In this document: in pieces, positions 1 through 10,159 of the stretch
Numbering within the stretch: position 1 is the first letter of the stretch
How the letters are laid out: each line of letters opens with the position of its first letter
Origin: Ditibartonella choladocola
GTDB taxonomy: Bacteria > Pseudomonadota > Alphaproteobacteria > Rhizobiales > Rhizobiaceae
NCBI RefSeq assembly: GCF_002007565.1
Contig: NZ_CP015625.1
Coordinates: forward strand, 1,612,001 to 1,676,000
DNA: 64,000 nt
Reading direction: 5' to 3'
The notes under the pieces: model-generated
The model's input: the letters and a program-made list of their open reading frames with translations, nothing else
What the model was told of the DNA's origin: nothing
The model's database searches: none
Translations under genes and position numbers: made by a program

Positions 1-1871
1 CCGATAACATCACCAACATAGTCTTCCGGTGTAACAACCTCGACCTTCATGATAGGTTCAAGAAGTTGTGCGCCGGCCTTCTGGGCTCCCTCACGGAAAG
101 CAGCACGAGCAGCAATCTCGAATGCCAGTACCGAGGAGTCAACATCATGATAAGCACCATCAAGCAATGTTGCTTTGACACCCTGCATAGGAAAGCCAGC
201 AAGTGGGCCGGAACCCATAACGCTTTCCAGACCTTTCTGGACACCGGGGATATATTCCTTCGGAACAGCACCACCGACGATTTTCGATTCAAACAGCAAG
301 CCGTCGCCGTCATAAGGTTCAAAAAGAATCTTCACACGTGCAAACTGACCCGAACCACCGGACTGCTTCTTATGGGTATAATCAATTTCAGCAGGCTTTG
401 TAATCGTTTCACGATAAGCAACCTGCGGCTGGCCGACATTCGCCTCGACTTTGAATTCGCGACGCATACGATCAACAATGATGTCGAGGTGAAGCTCACC
501 CATACCGGCAATAATTGTCTGCCCTGATTCTTCGTCCGATTTTACACGGAATGAAGGATCTTCAGCCGCCAAACGATTAAGGGCAATGCCCATTTTTTCC
601 TGATCGGCCTTGGTCTTAGGCTCGATTGCAATTTCGATAACCGGTTCCGGAAACTCCATACGTTCCAGAATAACTGGATGAAGCGGATCGCAAAGAGTAT
701 CGCCCGTGGTAGTTTCTTTCAAACCGGCCAATGCAACAATATCACCTGCATAAGCCTCTTCAATATCGGTACGGGCATTGGAATGCATCAACAACATACG
801 GCCGATACGCTCTTTTTTACCCTTTACGGTGTTTTCAAGAGAGACACCCTTGTGAAGCTCACCTGAATAGATGCGGCAGAAGGTCAACGAACCGACAAAC
901 GGATCGTTCATAATCTTGAATGCCAACATTGACAAAGGTGCTGCATCCGACGATTCACGTGTTGTTTCTTCACCCGTCTTAACATCGATGCCCTGAATAG
1001 CAGGAACATCAACCGGCGAAGGAAGATAAGAAACAACAGCATCCAACAATGGCTGAATACCTTTATTTTTAAAGGCAGAACCGCAAAGAACCGGATGGAA
1101 AAGCACTTCACAAGTACCTTTACGGATCAGTGAAATCAGCTCTTCATTGGTTGGCATTTTGCCTTCGAGATAGGCCTCGGTAGCAGCTTCATCAACTTCA
1201 ACAGCAGCTTCTACCAGCTTTTCACGATATTCTTCGGCTTTAGCCTTCATATCTGCCGGGATTTCACTGCTTACAGTGTGACCACCAATAGAACCATCCC
1301 ATGTAAGGGCTTTCATATCGATAAGATCAATGACGCCCTCGAAATCGTTCTCGGCACCAATCGGCAACTGGAGAACCAGTGCATTCGCGCCAAGACGCGA
1401 GCCGACCATTTCAACACTGCGATAGAAATCCGCACCGATCTTGTCCATTTTATTGACAAAAACCATACGCGGTACATGGTATTTTTCAGCCTGACGCCAG
1501 ACAGTTTCAGTCTGCGGCTCAACACCGGCATTCGCATCAAGAAGAGCTATCGCACCATCAAGCACACGTAATGAACGCTCGACTTCAATTGTGAAATCAA
1601 CGTGTCCGGGAGTGTCGATAATATTGAACCGGCATTTTTCACCGTTACGCCCCTTCCAGAATGTTGTCGTAGCAGCGGAAGTAATGGTAATACCGCGTTC
1701 CTGCTCTTGCTCCATCCAGTCCATTGTTGAAGCGCCGTCGTGCGTTTCGCCGATTTTATGATTCTTACCGGTATAGTAAAGAATACGCTCGGTCATTGTG
1801 GTCTTACCGGCGTCAATATGAGCCATAATACCAAAATTACGATAATCTTCGATTTTATACTCGCGAGCCAT
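1..1871 (-). CDS. fusA: Elongation factor G (3' end beyond window)
   Basis: Cytosolic GTPase that drives ribosomal translocation. Reading leftward from the ATG at 1871 the protein begins [14 protein letters not shown] and shows the P-loop AHIDAGKTT, the G3 motif DTPGHVD and the G4 motif NKMDK. About 623 codons are present; the family is about 695 residues, so the C-terminal part of domains IV/V lies outside the window and no stop codon is seen. It starts 30 bases after rpsG, so it is the third gene of the str operon; a tuf gene would be expected next. The identification is firm. Confidence 0.97.
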   Translation of the reverse strand, partial: MAREYKIEDYRNFGIMAHIDAGKTTMTERILYYTGKNHKIGETHDGASTMDWMEQEQERGITITSAATTTFWKGRNGEKCRFNIIDTPGHVDFTIEVERSLRVLDGAIALLDANAGVEPQTETVWRQAEKYHVPRMVFVNKMDKIGADFYRSVEMVGSRLGANALVLQLPIGAENDFEGVIDLIDMKALTWDGSIGGHTVSSEIPADMKAKAEEYREKLVEAAVEVDEAATEAYLEGKMPTNEELISLIRKGTCEVLFHPVLCGSAFKNKGIQPLLDAVVSYLPSPVDVPAIQGIDVKTGEETTRESSDAAPLSMLAFKIMNDPFVGSLTFCRIYSGELHKGVSLENTVKGKKERIGRMLLMHSNARTDIEEAYAGDIVALAGLKETTTGDTLCDPLHPVILERMEFPEPVIEIAIEPKTKADQEKMGIALNRLAAEDPSFRVKSDEESGQTIIAGMGELHLDIIVDRMRREFKVEANVGQPQVAYRETITKPAEIDYTHKKQSGGSGQFARVKILFEPYDGDGLLFESKIVGGAVPKEYIPGVQKGLESVMGSGPLAGFPMQGVKATLLDGAYHDVDSSVLAFEIAARAAFREGAQKAGAQLLEPIMKVEVVTPEDYVGDVI

Positions 1872-1901
1872 ATTTTTTGCTTTCGATTAAAAAGAGTTCA
1901 C

Positions 1902-2384
<483 letters not shown>

Positions 2385-2390
2385 TCAAAC

Positions 2391-2762
2391 TTATTTAGGA
2401 CGCTTGGCACCGTATTTGGAACGGCGCTGCTTACGATTCTTGACACCTTGCGTATCGAGCACACCACGAATGATGTGATAACGAACACCAGGCAAATCCT
2501 TAACACGTCCGCCACGAATCATGACAACGGAGTGTTCCTGAAGGTTGTGACCTTCACCGGGAATATAACCAATAACTTCAAAACCATTGGTCAAACGAAC
2601 CTTGGCAACCTTACGGAGAGCCGAATTCGGTTTCTTTGGTGTCGTTGTATAAACGCGTGTGCACACGCCACGCTTTTGCGGGTTTGCCTGCAATGCAGGA
2701 ACCTTATTACGCTTGACCGGCGCTGTACGCGGCTTGCGGATCAACTGGTTTACGGTAGGCAT
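2391..2762 (-). CDS. rpsL: 30S ribosomal protein S12
   Basis: Decoding-centre protein of the small ribosomal subunit, 123 residues, normal length. It begins [12 protein letters not shown] and contains [18 protein letters not shown] and [11 protein letters not shown]. The lysine in TTPKK (residue 43) and the lysine of [11 protein letters not shown] are both the ordinary residues, so nothing points to the classical streptomycin-resistance substitutions. It is the first gene of the rpsL-rpsG-fusA operon; a promoter candidate lies about 280 bases upstream. Confidence 0.98.
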   Translation of the reverse strand: MPTVNQLIRKPRTAPVKRNKVPALQANPQKRGVCTRVYTTTPKKPNSALRKVAKVRLTNGFEVIGYIPGEGHNLQEHSVVMIRGGRVKDLPGVRYHIIRGVLDTQGVKNRKQRRSKYGAKRPK

Positions 2763-3858
2763 TCAACCTTCCTCTTTTCAATCTCTTTTGTCTCGCCCAA
2801 TCTGGGCCGCTTCACTTTATTCAGTTGCCAGCAAAAAACTGGCGACAACAGTAAACGCATGCACAAAAAACCGGGCTTCACCGCTATCGTGCAGATCACC
2901 CGACTATAAGCAGAGGAGACCGTAAAAGCCTCATGCATCCGGCATTTGCGTTTCAAAACCGTAAAACGAACCCTGTTTGAGGCGAACTCCAAAACGTGTC
3001 GTTTTGAAAATGTAGCTAACCTCACATCGGCTCCGATGGCGGTTTATTAACGATAAACAAGTGTTGCGTCAAGTCCTATAGCCGAGAAAAACAATGAAAT
3101 CGCGATTTTTACGGCGTTTGGACGACCAATCGACAGTTTATAACAGGAAGATTGTCGATTGAGACCATTTCAGAAGAAATCACACGCCGCAAAAATTCCG
3201 ATAAATCCGGTAATTTATGAATATTCCGAATTTTGACGCACTGCGCATGTACGCCCGATTTCCTCTATCAAGAGAATCGAAGCATGAGTCTGAACGGAAT
3301 CATTAAAAAAACGTTCCCTTGAATTGATGCGGTGCTTTTGCCCCTGTTCGGCTCTTTTATATATTTTAAAAATTCCGAACCGTAAGAACCAATCAAAAAG
3401 CTTTCAATACAAAATAACAGCTTTTCCTGATGTCGGCTTTCCGTTCGCTTTTATAAAACAATCGGCCAAACACCATCAGATCTTATCTTATAAAATGTCA
3501 CATCGTTTACTTTATTAATATATGAAACCGTGTCGAATGATATATTCGCACCTCTTTAGTCCTTGAATAAAAGCGCGACCAATCTTTCATTGAATAGTGA
3601 TTGAAGCATTGAATGGTGTTTGAATCATTCCGCTTTTCCCGAACAACCTTCCGGATAATGGCTTGGCCTCAGGATAGTTTCATAATCTTCTTCCCGGTAA
3701 GCTCTATCAATAAAAGCCGGATTGTTTTGACAAAAACGGGATTTTTGAAAGAGCTATCCATTAGAAAAGCTACCCATTATATTTTTATTCCGATAAATAA
3801 CATTAAAACATCAACTAACGCTTGAAGCTTCAGGATAAGATTGGTTAAAGTGACGGGT
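2763..3858. other. Intergenic region rpsL-xthA, no gene recognised
   Basis: About 1.1 kb between the divergent str operon and xthA. Apart from the promoter candidate at 3044-3072 and the small leader hairpin, the sequence is AT-rich with only short, unconvincing reading frames. I see no protein family or RNA gene. Confidence 0.6.
3044..3072 (-). promoter_or_regulatory. Candidate sigma-70 promoter of the str operon
   Basis: On the minus strand TTGACG (3067-3072) is followed after exactly 17 bases by TAATAA (3044-3049). Both are close to the -35 and -10 consensus. The site would give an rpsL leader of roughly 275 bases, in which a perfect 7-bp hairpin (arms 2990-2996 and 3000-3006) lies. No transcript data are available. 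Confidence 0.5.
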
Positions 3859-4635
3859 ATGAAAATAGCAACCTGGAATGTGGCAGGTATCAGAGCCAGA
3901 CATGATACGCTGATAAAGTGGCTAAAATGGTGTGAGCCTGATATTGTCTGCCTGCAAGAAACCAAAACGATAGATGCAAATTTTCCTCGTGCCGAGATTG
4001 AAGCTCTTGGCTACCATATCGAGGCACACGGGCAGAAAGGTTTCAACGGCGTCGCACTGCTTTCAAAGACCAGTCCCGATGAAGTCGTTCGGGGCTTGCC
4101 TGGTGATGATAGCGACGAACAGGCCCGCTACATCGAAGCTGTATATTCGACCCAAAAAGGCGTCATACGGGTTGCATCACTTTATGTGCCCAATGGTAAT
4201 CCGGTAGATAGCGAAAAATACCCTTACAAATTGCGTTGGTACGAACGCTTTCAAAAACACGCCGCTTCTCTTCTTGCTTTGGAAGAACCGCTGGTATTTG
4301 CGGGTGATTATAATGTAATCGGTTCTGATTACGATGCCAAAAATCCGCAAGAATGGATTGGCGATTCACTTTACCTTCCACAAAGTCGTCAAGCCCTGTG
4401 GGGAATTAGGAATCTCGGTTTTTATGATGCAATCCGTTCGACTTCGGACAATCCGGACTATAGTTTTTGGGATTTCAAATCAGGTGCATGGACAAAAAAC
4501 GATGGAATAAGAATAGATCATTTTCTTATTTCCCCTGAAGCCGCCGACAAGCTCGAAAGCAGTTCGGTACAAAGCGTTGTGCGTGGATGGGAAAAACCAT
4601 CCGATCACGTTCCCGTTGTCATTAAGCTGAAGTAA
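3859..4635 (+). CDS. xthA: Exodeoxyribonuclease III family AP endonuclease
   Basis: DNA repair nuclease that cuts 5' to abasic sites and has 3'-5' exonuclease and 3'-phosphatase activity. The 258-residue protein carries the exonuclease/endonuclease/phosphatase fold motifs in order: KIATWNVAGIRAR at the N-terminus, CLQETK (metal-binding Glu) near residue 38, a GDYN motif in the middle and the terminal PSDHVPVV with the catalytic Asp-His pair. The ATG at 3859 is preferred to an in-frame TTG at 3841 because homologues begin at MKIATWN. It stands alone, downstream of a long intergenic region and 144 bases before the gltI operon. Confidence 0.93.
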   Translation: MKIATWNVAGIRARHDTLIKWLKWCEPDIVCLQETKTIDANFPRAEIEALGYHIEAHGQKGFNGVALLSKTSPDEVVRGLPGDDSDEQARYIEAVYSTQKGVIRVASLYVPNGNPVDSEKYPYKLRWYERFQKHAASLLALEEPLVFAGDYNVIGSDYDAKNPQEWIGDSLYLPQSRQALWGIRNLGFYDAIRSTSDNPDYSFWDFKSGAWTKNDGIRIDHFLISPEAADKLESSSVQSVVRGWEKPSDHVPVVIKLK

Positions 4636-4779
4636 TTTCCCTTTTATTTGCATCAAAGTTTTATAAAATATAAAGAATCCGTTAAAAAACACAGAAAATT
4701 TATATTCATAAAAAAAAATGTGTTAAACTCGCGATCGTGGGCAATTTTGTTGCGGAAATAATCAAATAGGAGAACATTC

Positions 4780-5685
4780 ATGAAAAGAGCTCTCATGGCT
4801 TTTGCCGCTTTGGCAATCTTGGGACTGACTGGCACCGCAATGGGCCAGCAGAAAGACACGCTTGAAAAAATAAAGGATAGCGGCTCGATCACATTGGGTG
4901 TGCGCGAATCATCGGGTTTGGCCTATGCGCTCGGTAACGGAAAATATGTTGGTTTCCATACCGAAATGGCAGAGCGCATTATCGACGATATTTCCAAAAA
5001 AATTGGCAAACCGATCAAGATCAATTATCTGCCGATTACTTCTCAGAACCGCATTCCGCTTTTACAAAATGGCACTTATGATTTTGAATGTGGTTCGACA
5101 ACCAACAATGCAGCAAGAGGTAAAGAAGCGGCTTTTGCCTATACGACTTATGTCGAAGAAGTACGCATTGCCACCAAAAAGGATTCCGGCATAAAATCTA
5201 TTGCCGATCTCAACGGGAAAACTGTTGCGACAACCACCGGCACAACTTCGGTGCAGCTTATCCGCAAGAACAAACGTGCACAAAATATTGATTTTAAAGA
5301 AGTAAACGGGAAAGATCACGCCGATAGTTTCCTGCTTCTGGAATCGGGAAGAGCTGATGCTTTTGTTATGGACAGATCAATCCTTGCAGGAAATATCTCA
5401 AAATCGAAGAATCCGTCGGATTATGTCATTCTCAATGACGTTCTATCTGTTGAACCTATTGCCTGCATGTTGCGTCTTGACGACAAGAATTTGGAACAGG
5501 CAATTGATGACAGTATTGTACGGCAAGTAAAAGACGGATCTCTCGAAACTCTATATAATAAATGGTTTATGCAGCCGGTGCCTCCTTCAAATACAGTCGT
5601 CGGATTACCGCTTTCCGATACAACGAAATATGCTTGGGAACACCCCAACAACAAGCCTATGGAAGATTATCAGGAAAACAAATAA
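4780..5685 (+). CDS. gltI: Glutamate/aspartate ABC transporter substrate-binding protein
   Basis: Periplasmic binding protein of a type-3 (polar amino acid) ABC importer. The 301-residue product begins with a signal peptide (MKRALMAFAALAILGL, cleavage expected after AMG). The segment ITSQNRIPLLQNGTYDFECG is very characteristic of GltI, and KDHADSF and ESGRADAF follow the same family pattern. A Shine-Dalgarno AGGAGA precedes the ATG. It is first in a four-gene gltIJKL operon; a strong hairpin separates it from the permease genes, which would favour higher binding-protein levels. Confidence 0.92.
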   Translation: MKRALMAFAALAILGLTGTAMGQQKDTLEKIKDSGSITLGVRESSGLAYALGNGKYVGFHTEMAERIIDDISKKIGKPIKINYLPITSQNRIPLLQNGTYDFECGSTTNNAARGKEAAFAYTTYVEEVRIATKKDSGIKSIADLNGKTVATTTGTTSVQLIRKNKRAQNIDFKEVNGKDHADSFLLLESGRADAFVMDRSILAGNISKSKNPSDYVILNDVLSVEPIACMLRLDDKNLEQAIDDSIVRQVKDGSLETLYNKWFMQPVPPSNTVVGLPLSDTTKYAWEHPNNKPMEDYQENK

Positions 5686-5701
5686 TAACTTGTGAGAAAC
5701 A

Positions 5702-5733
5702 AGGCTGCATGTTTTTGAAGTTGCATGCAGCCT
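5702..5733 (+). promoter_or_regulatory. Intercistronic stem-loop between gltI and gltJ
   Basis: AGGCTGCATG (5702-5711) pairs perfectly with CATGCAGCCT (5724-5733) around a 12-base loop. It lies just after the gltI stop. It is followed by only a weak T run, so it looks like an mRNA-stabilising or attenuating structure rather than a full terminator. Such hairpins are common between binding-protein and permease genes. Confidence 0.6.
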
Positions 5734-5815
5734 ATTTATGGCGTTACAAGCCAATGCGGCTTGGTAAAAACAGAGTGCGTGCGTACTCGTGCCAGATTTT
5801 CGGGAATACTCTACA

Positions 5816-6568
5816 ATGGATTTCTCATTCCTCTGTATGGATGATATAGATCATACCCATGTTGCCGGTTGTTTCGGTAAAGCGGGTGTGAGTCATACCT
5901 ATCTCGATACACTGCTCAATGCATTTTTGAATACAGCTCTCCTTTCAATTTCAAGTTTAATTTTAGCGATTATTGTCGGTGTGATTATCGGCACAATGCG
6001 AACTCTGCCTCGCACATCGCTCTTCAATCGTATATTACGCGCAATTGCCCGGATATGGGTGGAAATAACACGCAATATTCCACTGCTCGTCCAGATATTT
6101 CTTTGGTATTTCGTTGTTCCGAAGATTTACCCGCCCGCAATGGGCTTTCCGCCGATGATCCTTGTCATTTGTGCATTGGGATTTTTTACCTCGGCCCGAA
6201 TTGCCGAACAGGTTCGTTCGGGAATTGAAGCTATTCCAACCGGTCAACGTTATGCTTCCATGGCAATGGGTTTTACCACTTATCAAACCTATCGCTACGT
6301 CATTTTACCGCGGGCGATGCGAACCATTTTGCCACCGCTTATTTCCGAATCCATGGGAATTGTGAAAAACTCGGCCGTCGCTTTTGCGGTTTCAATCCAT
6401 GAATTGATGCAATTCCAGTTTCAGGCCATTGAAGAAGTCAGCCATGTCTATGAAAACTACATGGTTGTGACAGTTCTTTACGTCATTATTTCTCTGGTTA
6501 TTTTTGTCGTTATGTCAATCATTGAACGAACGGTCAAAATTCCCGGATTCCAGACGGAGGGGAGATAA
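5816..6568 (+). CDS. gltJ: Glutamate/aspartate ABC transporter permease
   Basis: Inner-membrane permease of the amino-acid importer, 250 residues from the ATG at 5816 (a GTG nine codons upstream is also possible). It has the hydrophobic segments of the His/Glu/Gln/Arg permease family. The EAA loop region reads ASMAMGFTTYQTYRYVILPRA near residue 165, which couples to the ATPase. The N-terminus MDFSFLCMDD precedes the first membrane span. It is followed after two bases by the second permease. Confidence 0.9.
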   Translation: MDFSFLCMDDIDHTHVAGCFGKAGVSHTYLDTLLNAFLNTALLSISSLILAIIVGVIIGTMRTLPRTSLFNRILRAIARIWVEITRNIPLLVQIFLWYFVVPKIYPPAMGFPPMILVICALGFFTSARIAEQVRSGIEAIPTGQRYASMAMGFTTYQTYRYVILPRAMRTILPPLISESMGIVKNSAVAFAVSIHELMQFQFQAIEEVSHVYENYMVVTVLYVIISLVIFVVMSIIERTVKIPGFQTEGR

Positions 6569-6570
6569 TC

Positions 6571-7284
6571 ATGTCGAATCCCGGCTCTACCCTATCCTAT
6601 TATCTGACGTTCGACTTTTCGTGGATGGATTTTTCCTTCTTCACTTTCGATGTATTCAAAACCTACATTTTATCCGGTCTTATTTTCAGTGTTGTATTAA
6701 CAATTGTTGCCACAGTCCTTGGAGTGATCTTCGGAACACTTTTGGCAATGATGCGGCTTTCATCAATAAAGCCTTTATCATGGATAGCCACCATTTACGT
6801 TACTGCCATGCGCTCCATCCCTTTGGTGATGGTAATTCTCTGGTTTTTCGTCTTGCTGCCTTTTGTCACCGGACATTCGATCGGCGCAAACAATTCCGCA
6901 TTCATTACGTTCACAGCCTTTGAAGCAGCCTATTTCGCAGAAATTATGCGCGCCGGCATAAGGTCGGTTCCGCAGGGGCAAAAATTTGCCAGCGAAGCTC
7001 TCGGCATGACTTATTGGCAATCCATGCTGATCGTCATTTTACCTCAAGCATTACGAAATATGCTTCCCGTTCTTCTTACGCAGGTCATTATCCTGTTTCA
7101 GGATACATCGCTTGTCTATGCAATTAGCGGCAATGATCTTCTCAAAGGTTTCGACATTGTGGCAAACAATTTCGGTGTCAAACAGGAAGCTTATATTCTT
7201 GCCGCCGTGTTCTATTTTGTGATCTGTTTCACGCTCTCGCAGGCTGTCATGTATCTGCAGAAAAAAGTCGCTATTATTCGCTGA
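6571..7284 (+). CDS. gltK: Glutamate/aspartate ABC transporter permease
   Basis: Second inner-membrane permease of the importer, 237 residues, expected to pair with GltJ as a heterodimeric channel. It begins MSNPGSTLSYYLTFDFSWM and has several membrane segments. The coupling loop EALGMTYWQSMLIVILPQAL is typical of this permease family. It starts two bases after the gltJ stop (with the Shine-Dalgarno GGAGGGGAG inside gltJ), so the two are translationally coupled, and gltL follows 12 bases downstream. Confidence 0.92.
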   Translation: MSNPGSTLSYYLTFDFSWMDFSFFTFDVFKTYILSGLIFSVVLTIVATVLGVIFGTLLAMMRLSSIKPLSWIATIYVTAMRSIPLVMVILWFFVLLPFVTGHSIGANNSAFITFTAFEAAYFAEIMRAGIRSVPQGQKFASEALGMTYWQSMLIVILPQALRNMLPVLLTQVIILFQDTSLVYAISGNDLLKGFDIVANNFGVKQEAYILAAVFYFVICFTLSQAVMYLQKKVAIIR

Positions 7285-7296
7285 TAGGAAAGTTTT

Positions 7297-8043
7297 ATGC
7301 CCGAACATATGATTGAAGTAAAAAACGTTTCCAAATGGTATGGAAAATTCAACGTTTTGAAGAATTGTTCGACCAATATAAGCAAAGGCGAAGTTGTCGT
7401 TGTATGTGGTCCTTCCGGTTCCGGTAAATCGACCTTTATCAAGACCATTAATGCACTCGAACCGTTTCAGGAAGGGCAGATTTGGGTCGACGGTGTTCCT
7501 GTTCATTCTCCGAAAACCGATTTGCCAAAATTACGTAGCCGCGTTGGTATGGTTTTCCAACATTTCGAGCTTTTTCCGCATTTATCGGTGATGGAAAATT
7601 TGACGATTGCGCAGACCAAAGTTCTGCATCGTTCAAAGAAAGATGCAATCGAAAGCGGGCTGAAATATCTCAAACGCGTCGGTCTGATCGACCATAAGGA
7701 TAAATATCCGGGGCAACTTTCGGGTGGTCAACAACAGCGCGTTGCCATTGCGCGCGCGTTGACAATGGATCCTGTTGTTATGTTGTTCGATGAACCAACG
7801 TCTGCACTCGACCCTGAAATGGTGGGTGAAGTGCTTGATGTCATGGTAGGACTTGCACAGGATGGAATGACGATGATATGCGTAACCCACGAAATGGGCT
7901 TTGCACATAAAGTATCAGACCGTGTCATTTTCATGGATGCCGGAGCAATATTGGAAGATTGTACATCGGAAGAATTCTTTGCTTCACCTGATTTGAGAAC
8001 GCCGAGAGCCCGCGATTTTCTGTCGAAGATTTTGAGCCATTAA
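7297..8043 (+). CDS. gltL: Glutamate/aspartate ABC transporter ATP-binding protein
   Basis: Cytoplasmic ATPase that powers the GltIJK importer, 248 residues. Walker A is GPSGSGKST, the Q-loop lies in [10 protein letters not shown], the signature is [15 protein letters not shown] and Walker B is [14 protein letters not shown], followed by the switch His in VTHEMGFA. All are in the order and spacing of polar amino acid transporter ATPases. It is the last gene of gltIJKL; no clear terminator follows. Confidence 0.94.
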   Translation: MPEHMIEVKNVSKWYGKFNVLKNCSTNISKGEVVVVCGPSGSGKSTFIKTINALEPFQEGQIWVDGVPVHSPKTDLPKLRSRVGMVFQHFELFPHLSVMENLTIAQTKVLHRSKKDAIESGLKYLKRVGLIDHKDKYPGQLSGGQQQRVAIARALTMDPVVMLFDEPTSALDPEMVGEVLDVMVGLAQDGMTMICVTHEMGFAHKVSDRVIFMDAGAILEDCTSEEFFASPDLRTPRARDFLSKILSH

Positions 8044-8733
8044 TCCGACAAGCGGCAACAAGCGGTTCACATATTGGCGGCGCGATTGGCTGGTTCAACA
8101 TCCGGTGCTATGTCTTGTTGCCCGAAGATTGAAAACAAGCCAGATATTATCCTTGTGGTTATTTCCGGATTTGGTAAATAGCCGATAATGATTGACCCAA
8201 TCATCGTTGGCCTTTATCCGGCTTTGCGAAATTTTTCTTTCGCTAATTGGCGCAATCCTGTCTTAGCAAACATTCTTATCATCAATGAGGACACGTCGGC
8301 TAATTGCTACAGACGTTTGCGGGATAGACTTGCCGCACTGGTCGCCGGAATGTCAGGCTAACAATCAATCGCTACAAAAACCTCTTCGTTATATCGTTCA
8401 TGAAATGGCTGGAAGCCAACAGCATAACACAGTCATCAAAAAGCATCCGGCTTAAAAGCAACCTGCCCGCCTACCCAAAAACCTTGGTGTGCCCCAATAG
8501 TAACCCGTGGCGCGGCAACAGTGCCGCACCCGACTTTCGCCACATTATCACTCTTCACAACAAAATGGTGATTGAGTGTCGCTATAAAACGGGGATCTAT
8601 GAAACGGGGGTCTTATAAAACAGCGGCCCTATAAAACGGGGGCCATATAAAAACACGCGATTGAATGGAACTCTTGCCGGAATAGATCGACTGATGAATA
8701 CCAACGCCTATTGAAAATTTATAAAATTGAAAG
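8044..8733. other. Intergenic region gltL-exoR, no gene recognised
   Basis: About 690 bases between two convergent genes, with frequent stops in every frame. A short open stretch near 8270-8361 begins NILIINEDTSAN, faintly like the start of Asp/Glu/hydantoin racemases, but it is too short and too diverged to call. The right part contains a degenerate 15-16 bp tandem repeat (8583-8654). Confidence 0.5.
8583..8654. repeat. Degenerate 15-16 bp tandem repeat
   Basis: Four successive units start at 8583, 8598, 8614 and 8630, each close to TATAAAACGGGGGYC, with a fifth truncated unit at 8646. It lies downstream of the exoR stop in non-coding DNA. Confidence 0.7.
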
Positions 8734-9528
8734 TTAAAAACCGTTATCGTTCCTGACGATGTCGCTTGCAAGAGAAATAGCCGTGCGCCGATCGGCTTCG
8801 CCCGAAACCGCGAAAGCACGTTCTTGCAATTGCCGGATCCATGTCTGGTCGTGTGGACCGGCTTTTTCATAAGCGGCCGTCATCATTGCAAGCCCCCGCA
8901 CTGTTTTGCCTGCTTGAAACAACATATTGCCCAACATTGCTTGCGCTGCCGGATTGCCTTTTCTTGCCGCAAGCTGGAACCAGCGAGCAGCCTGAACGGG
9001 ATTTTTTTCTCCCCCATCGCCATTCAGCAGCATTTTTCCCAAACGATATTGCGCTTCAGGATTACCGAAGTTGGTTGCCGCCTGCAAATAAAGACTGCGT
9101 GCTTGTGGCATATCCTGTTTGACAGGCGAATTAGGAATCCCCGTTACGAGATAAGTCGCTATCTCTACCAGAGCATCGGAAAGGTAGCTTTCGTCTTCCG
9201 AACCGGGATCGGCACCTTCCTGAACAATACGAACGTAAAATTGATAGGCCGCATAATCATTCTCGGCGACACCATCACCATCCGCATACATGCGTGCCAG
9301 CTTCCAATTGGCACCGGGGTGGCCCATATCGGCAGCATATTTCAGTGCCTTGACAGCTTGCCCCTTATCACCATTTTTATAAGCTGAAATACCGCTCTTG
9401 AAAAACTCGAACGGGCTATCCGATTGGCTTTTAGTCTGGTTTACATCAAGCGCAGATGCGGTAGAAAGACAGATTCCCAATGTGAGCGCAGTCACACTGG
9501 CCAACCAACCTTCTTTGCATCTGTTCAT
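8734..9528 (-). CDS. exoR: Periplasmic Sel1-repeat regulator ExoR
   Basis: Homologue of rhizobial ExoR, a periplasmic protein that binds the sensor kinase ExoS/ChvG and holds the ExoS-ChvI two-component system off. The 264-residue product begins with a signal peptide (cleavage expected after STASA). Sel1-like helical repeats follow (ALKYAADMGHPGANWKLARM, QYRLGKMLLNGDGG, AARKGNPAAQAMLGNMLF). Length, repeat layout and the phrases YADGDGVAEND and GSEDESY fit ExoR rather than generic Sel1 proteins. It stands alone, convergent with gltL. In Bartonella the cognate system would be BatR/BatS; those genes are not in the window. Confidence 0.85.
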   Translation of the reverse strand: MNRCKEGWLASVTALTLGICLSTASALDVNQTKSQSDSPFEFFKSGISAYKNGDKGQAVKALKYAADMGHPGANWKLARMYADGDGVAENDYAAYQFYVRIVQEGADPGSEDESYLSDALVEIATYLVTGIPNSPVKQDMPQARSLYLQAATNFGNPEAQYRLGKMLLNGDGGEKNPVQAARWFQLAARKGNPAAQAMLGNMLFQAGKTVRGLAMMTAAYEKAGPHDQTWIRQLQERAFAVSGEADRRTAISLASDIVRNDNGF

Positions 9529-9850
9529 ATGAAATTTTCCTATCTAGCCCGATTTCAACGAGCAATGGCTTTTATGTTGAATAAAATGCTCTTGCTTTGT
9601 GGTGGGAATGAGGCATCAAATTTGTTCCTGATGTTAGCATATCAACTTTCAAAAGTGTGTTGCCTGAAAGCAACACCTGAAGATCACTCTATTATAGTTA
9701 ACCGGTCGAAAGCCATGAATTTTTTAAAATTGCATCATAGCTATAATTATGTAAGATAGCCTCCTGTATTGCTAAACAAGCACTAATTAATCTGTGCGAA
9801 AACATTTCGCATTTTTAGCCGGTTTGGCCTTATTTGTATGAGTCGGAACA
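9529..9850. other. Divergent intergenic region exoR / lipoprotein gene
   Basis: About 320 bases that must hold the promoters of exoR (leftward) and of the small lipoprotein gene (rightward). AT-rich; I see no clear operator or RNA gene. Confidence 0.5.
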
Positions 9851-10099
9851 ATGATGAGTAAAACGGGTCTTGTAGCGTTCGCGCTTTTCACAGTGGTAAT
9901 ATCAGGTTGTTCTACAACCACAAAGCCTGAAAGTGCCGTGACAAATGCAACCTCCGCAACAACGACAGGCTATTGGTATCTTGGCGATAATGGCGAACGC
10001 CAGTGGCGAACATTGAACCCGGCCGACATTCCGGCACCCGCTCCGGCAGTGCGTAAAAATTACGCTTCAGCCATGGGAAATGGCAGCGGACGCGGCTAA
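9851..10099 (+). CDS. Small outer-membrane-type lipoprotein, unknown function
   Basis: An 82-residue protein with a lipoprotein signal peptide: a basic start (MMSKTG), a hydrophobic stretch and the lipobox-like VISGC near residue 20, so the mature protein would be about 62 residues anchored by a lipidated Cys. The mature part is rich in Thr, Ala and Pro and contains GYWYLGDNGERQWRTL. I do not recognise a named family. Two adjacent ATG codons (9851 and 9854) are both possible starts. A strong bidirectional terminator follows the stop directly, which supports its being a real, monocistronic gene. Confidence 0.7.
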   Translation: MMSKTGLVAFALFTVVISGCSTTTKPESAVTNATSATTTGYWYLGDNGERQWRTLNPADIPAPAPAVRKNYASAMGNGSGRG

Positions 10100-10103
10100 A
10101 AGT

Positions 10104-10137
10104 AAAAACCGCCTGATAATAGGTACAGGCGGTTTTT
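10104..10137 (+). terminator. Bidirectional Rho-independent terminator
   Basis: AAAAACCGCCTG (10104-10115) pairs with CAGGCGGTTTTT (10126-10137) around a 10-base loop. T-rich ends on both strands suit it to end both the lipoprotein gene and the convergent valS. Confidence 0.85.
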
Positions 10138-10159
10138 AAATTTCAACATCATCAAAAAC

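Noticed and set aside
8270-8361. NILIINEDTSAN, resembling the start of Asp/Glu/hydantoin racemases
   Set aside because: Only about 30 residues are open and the match is a handful of common residues; not enough to call a pseudogene.
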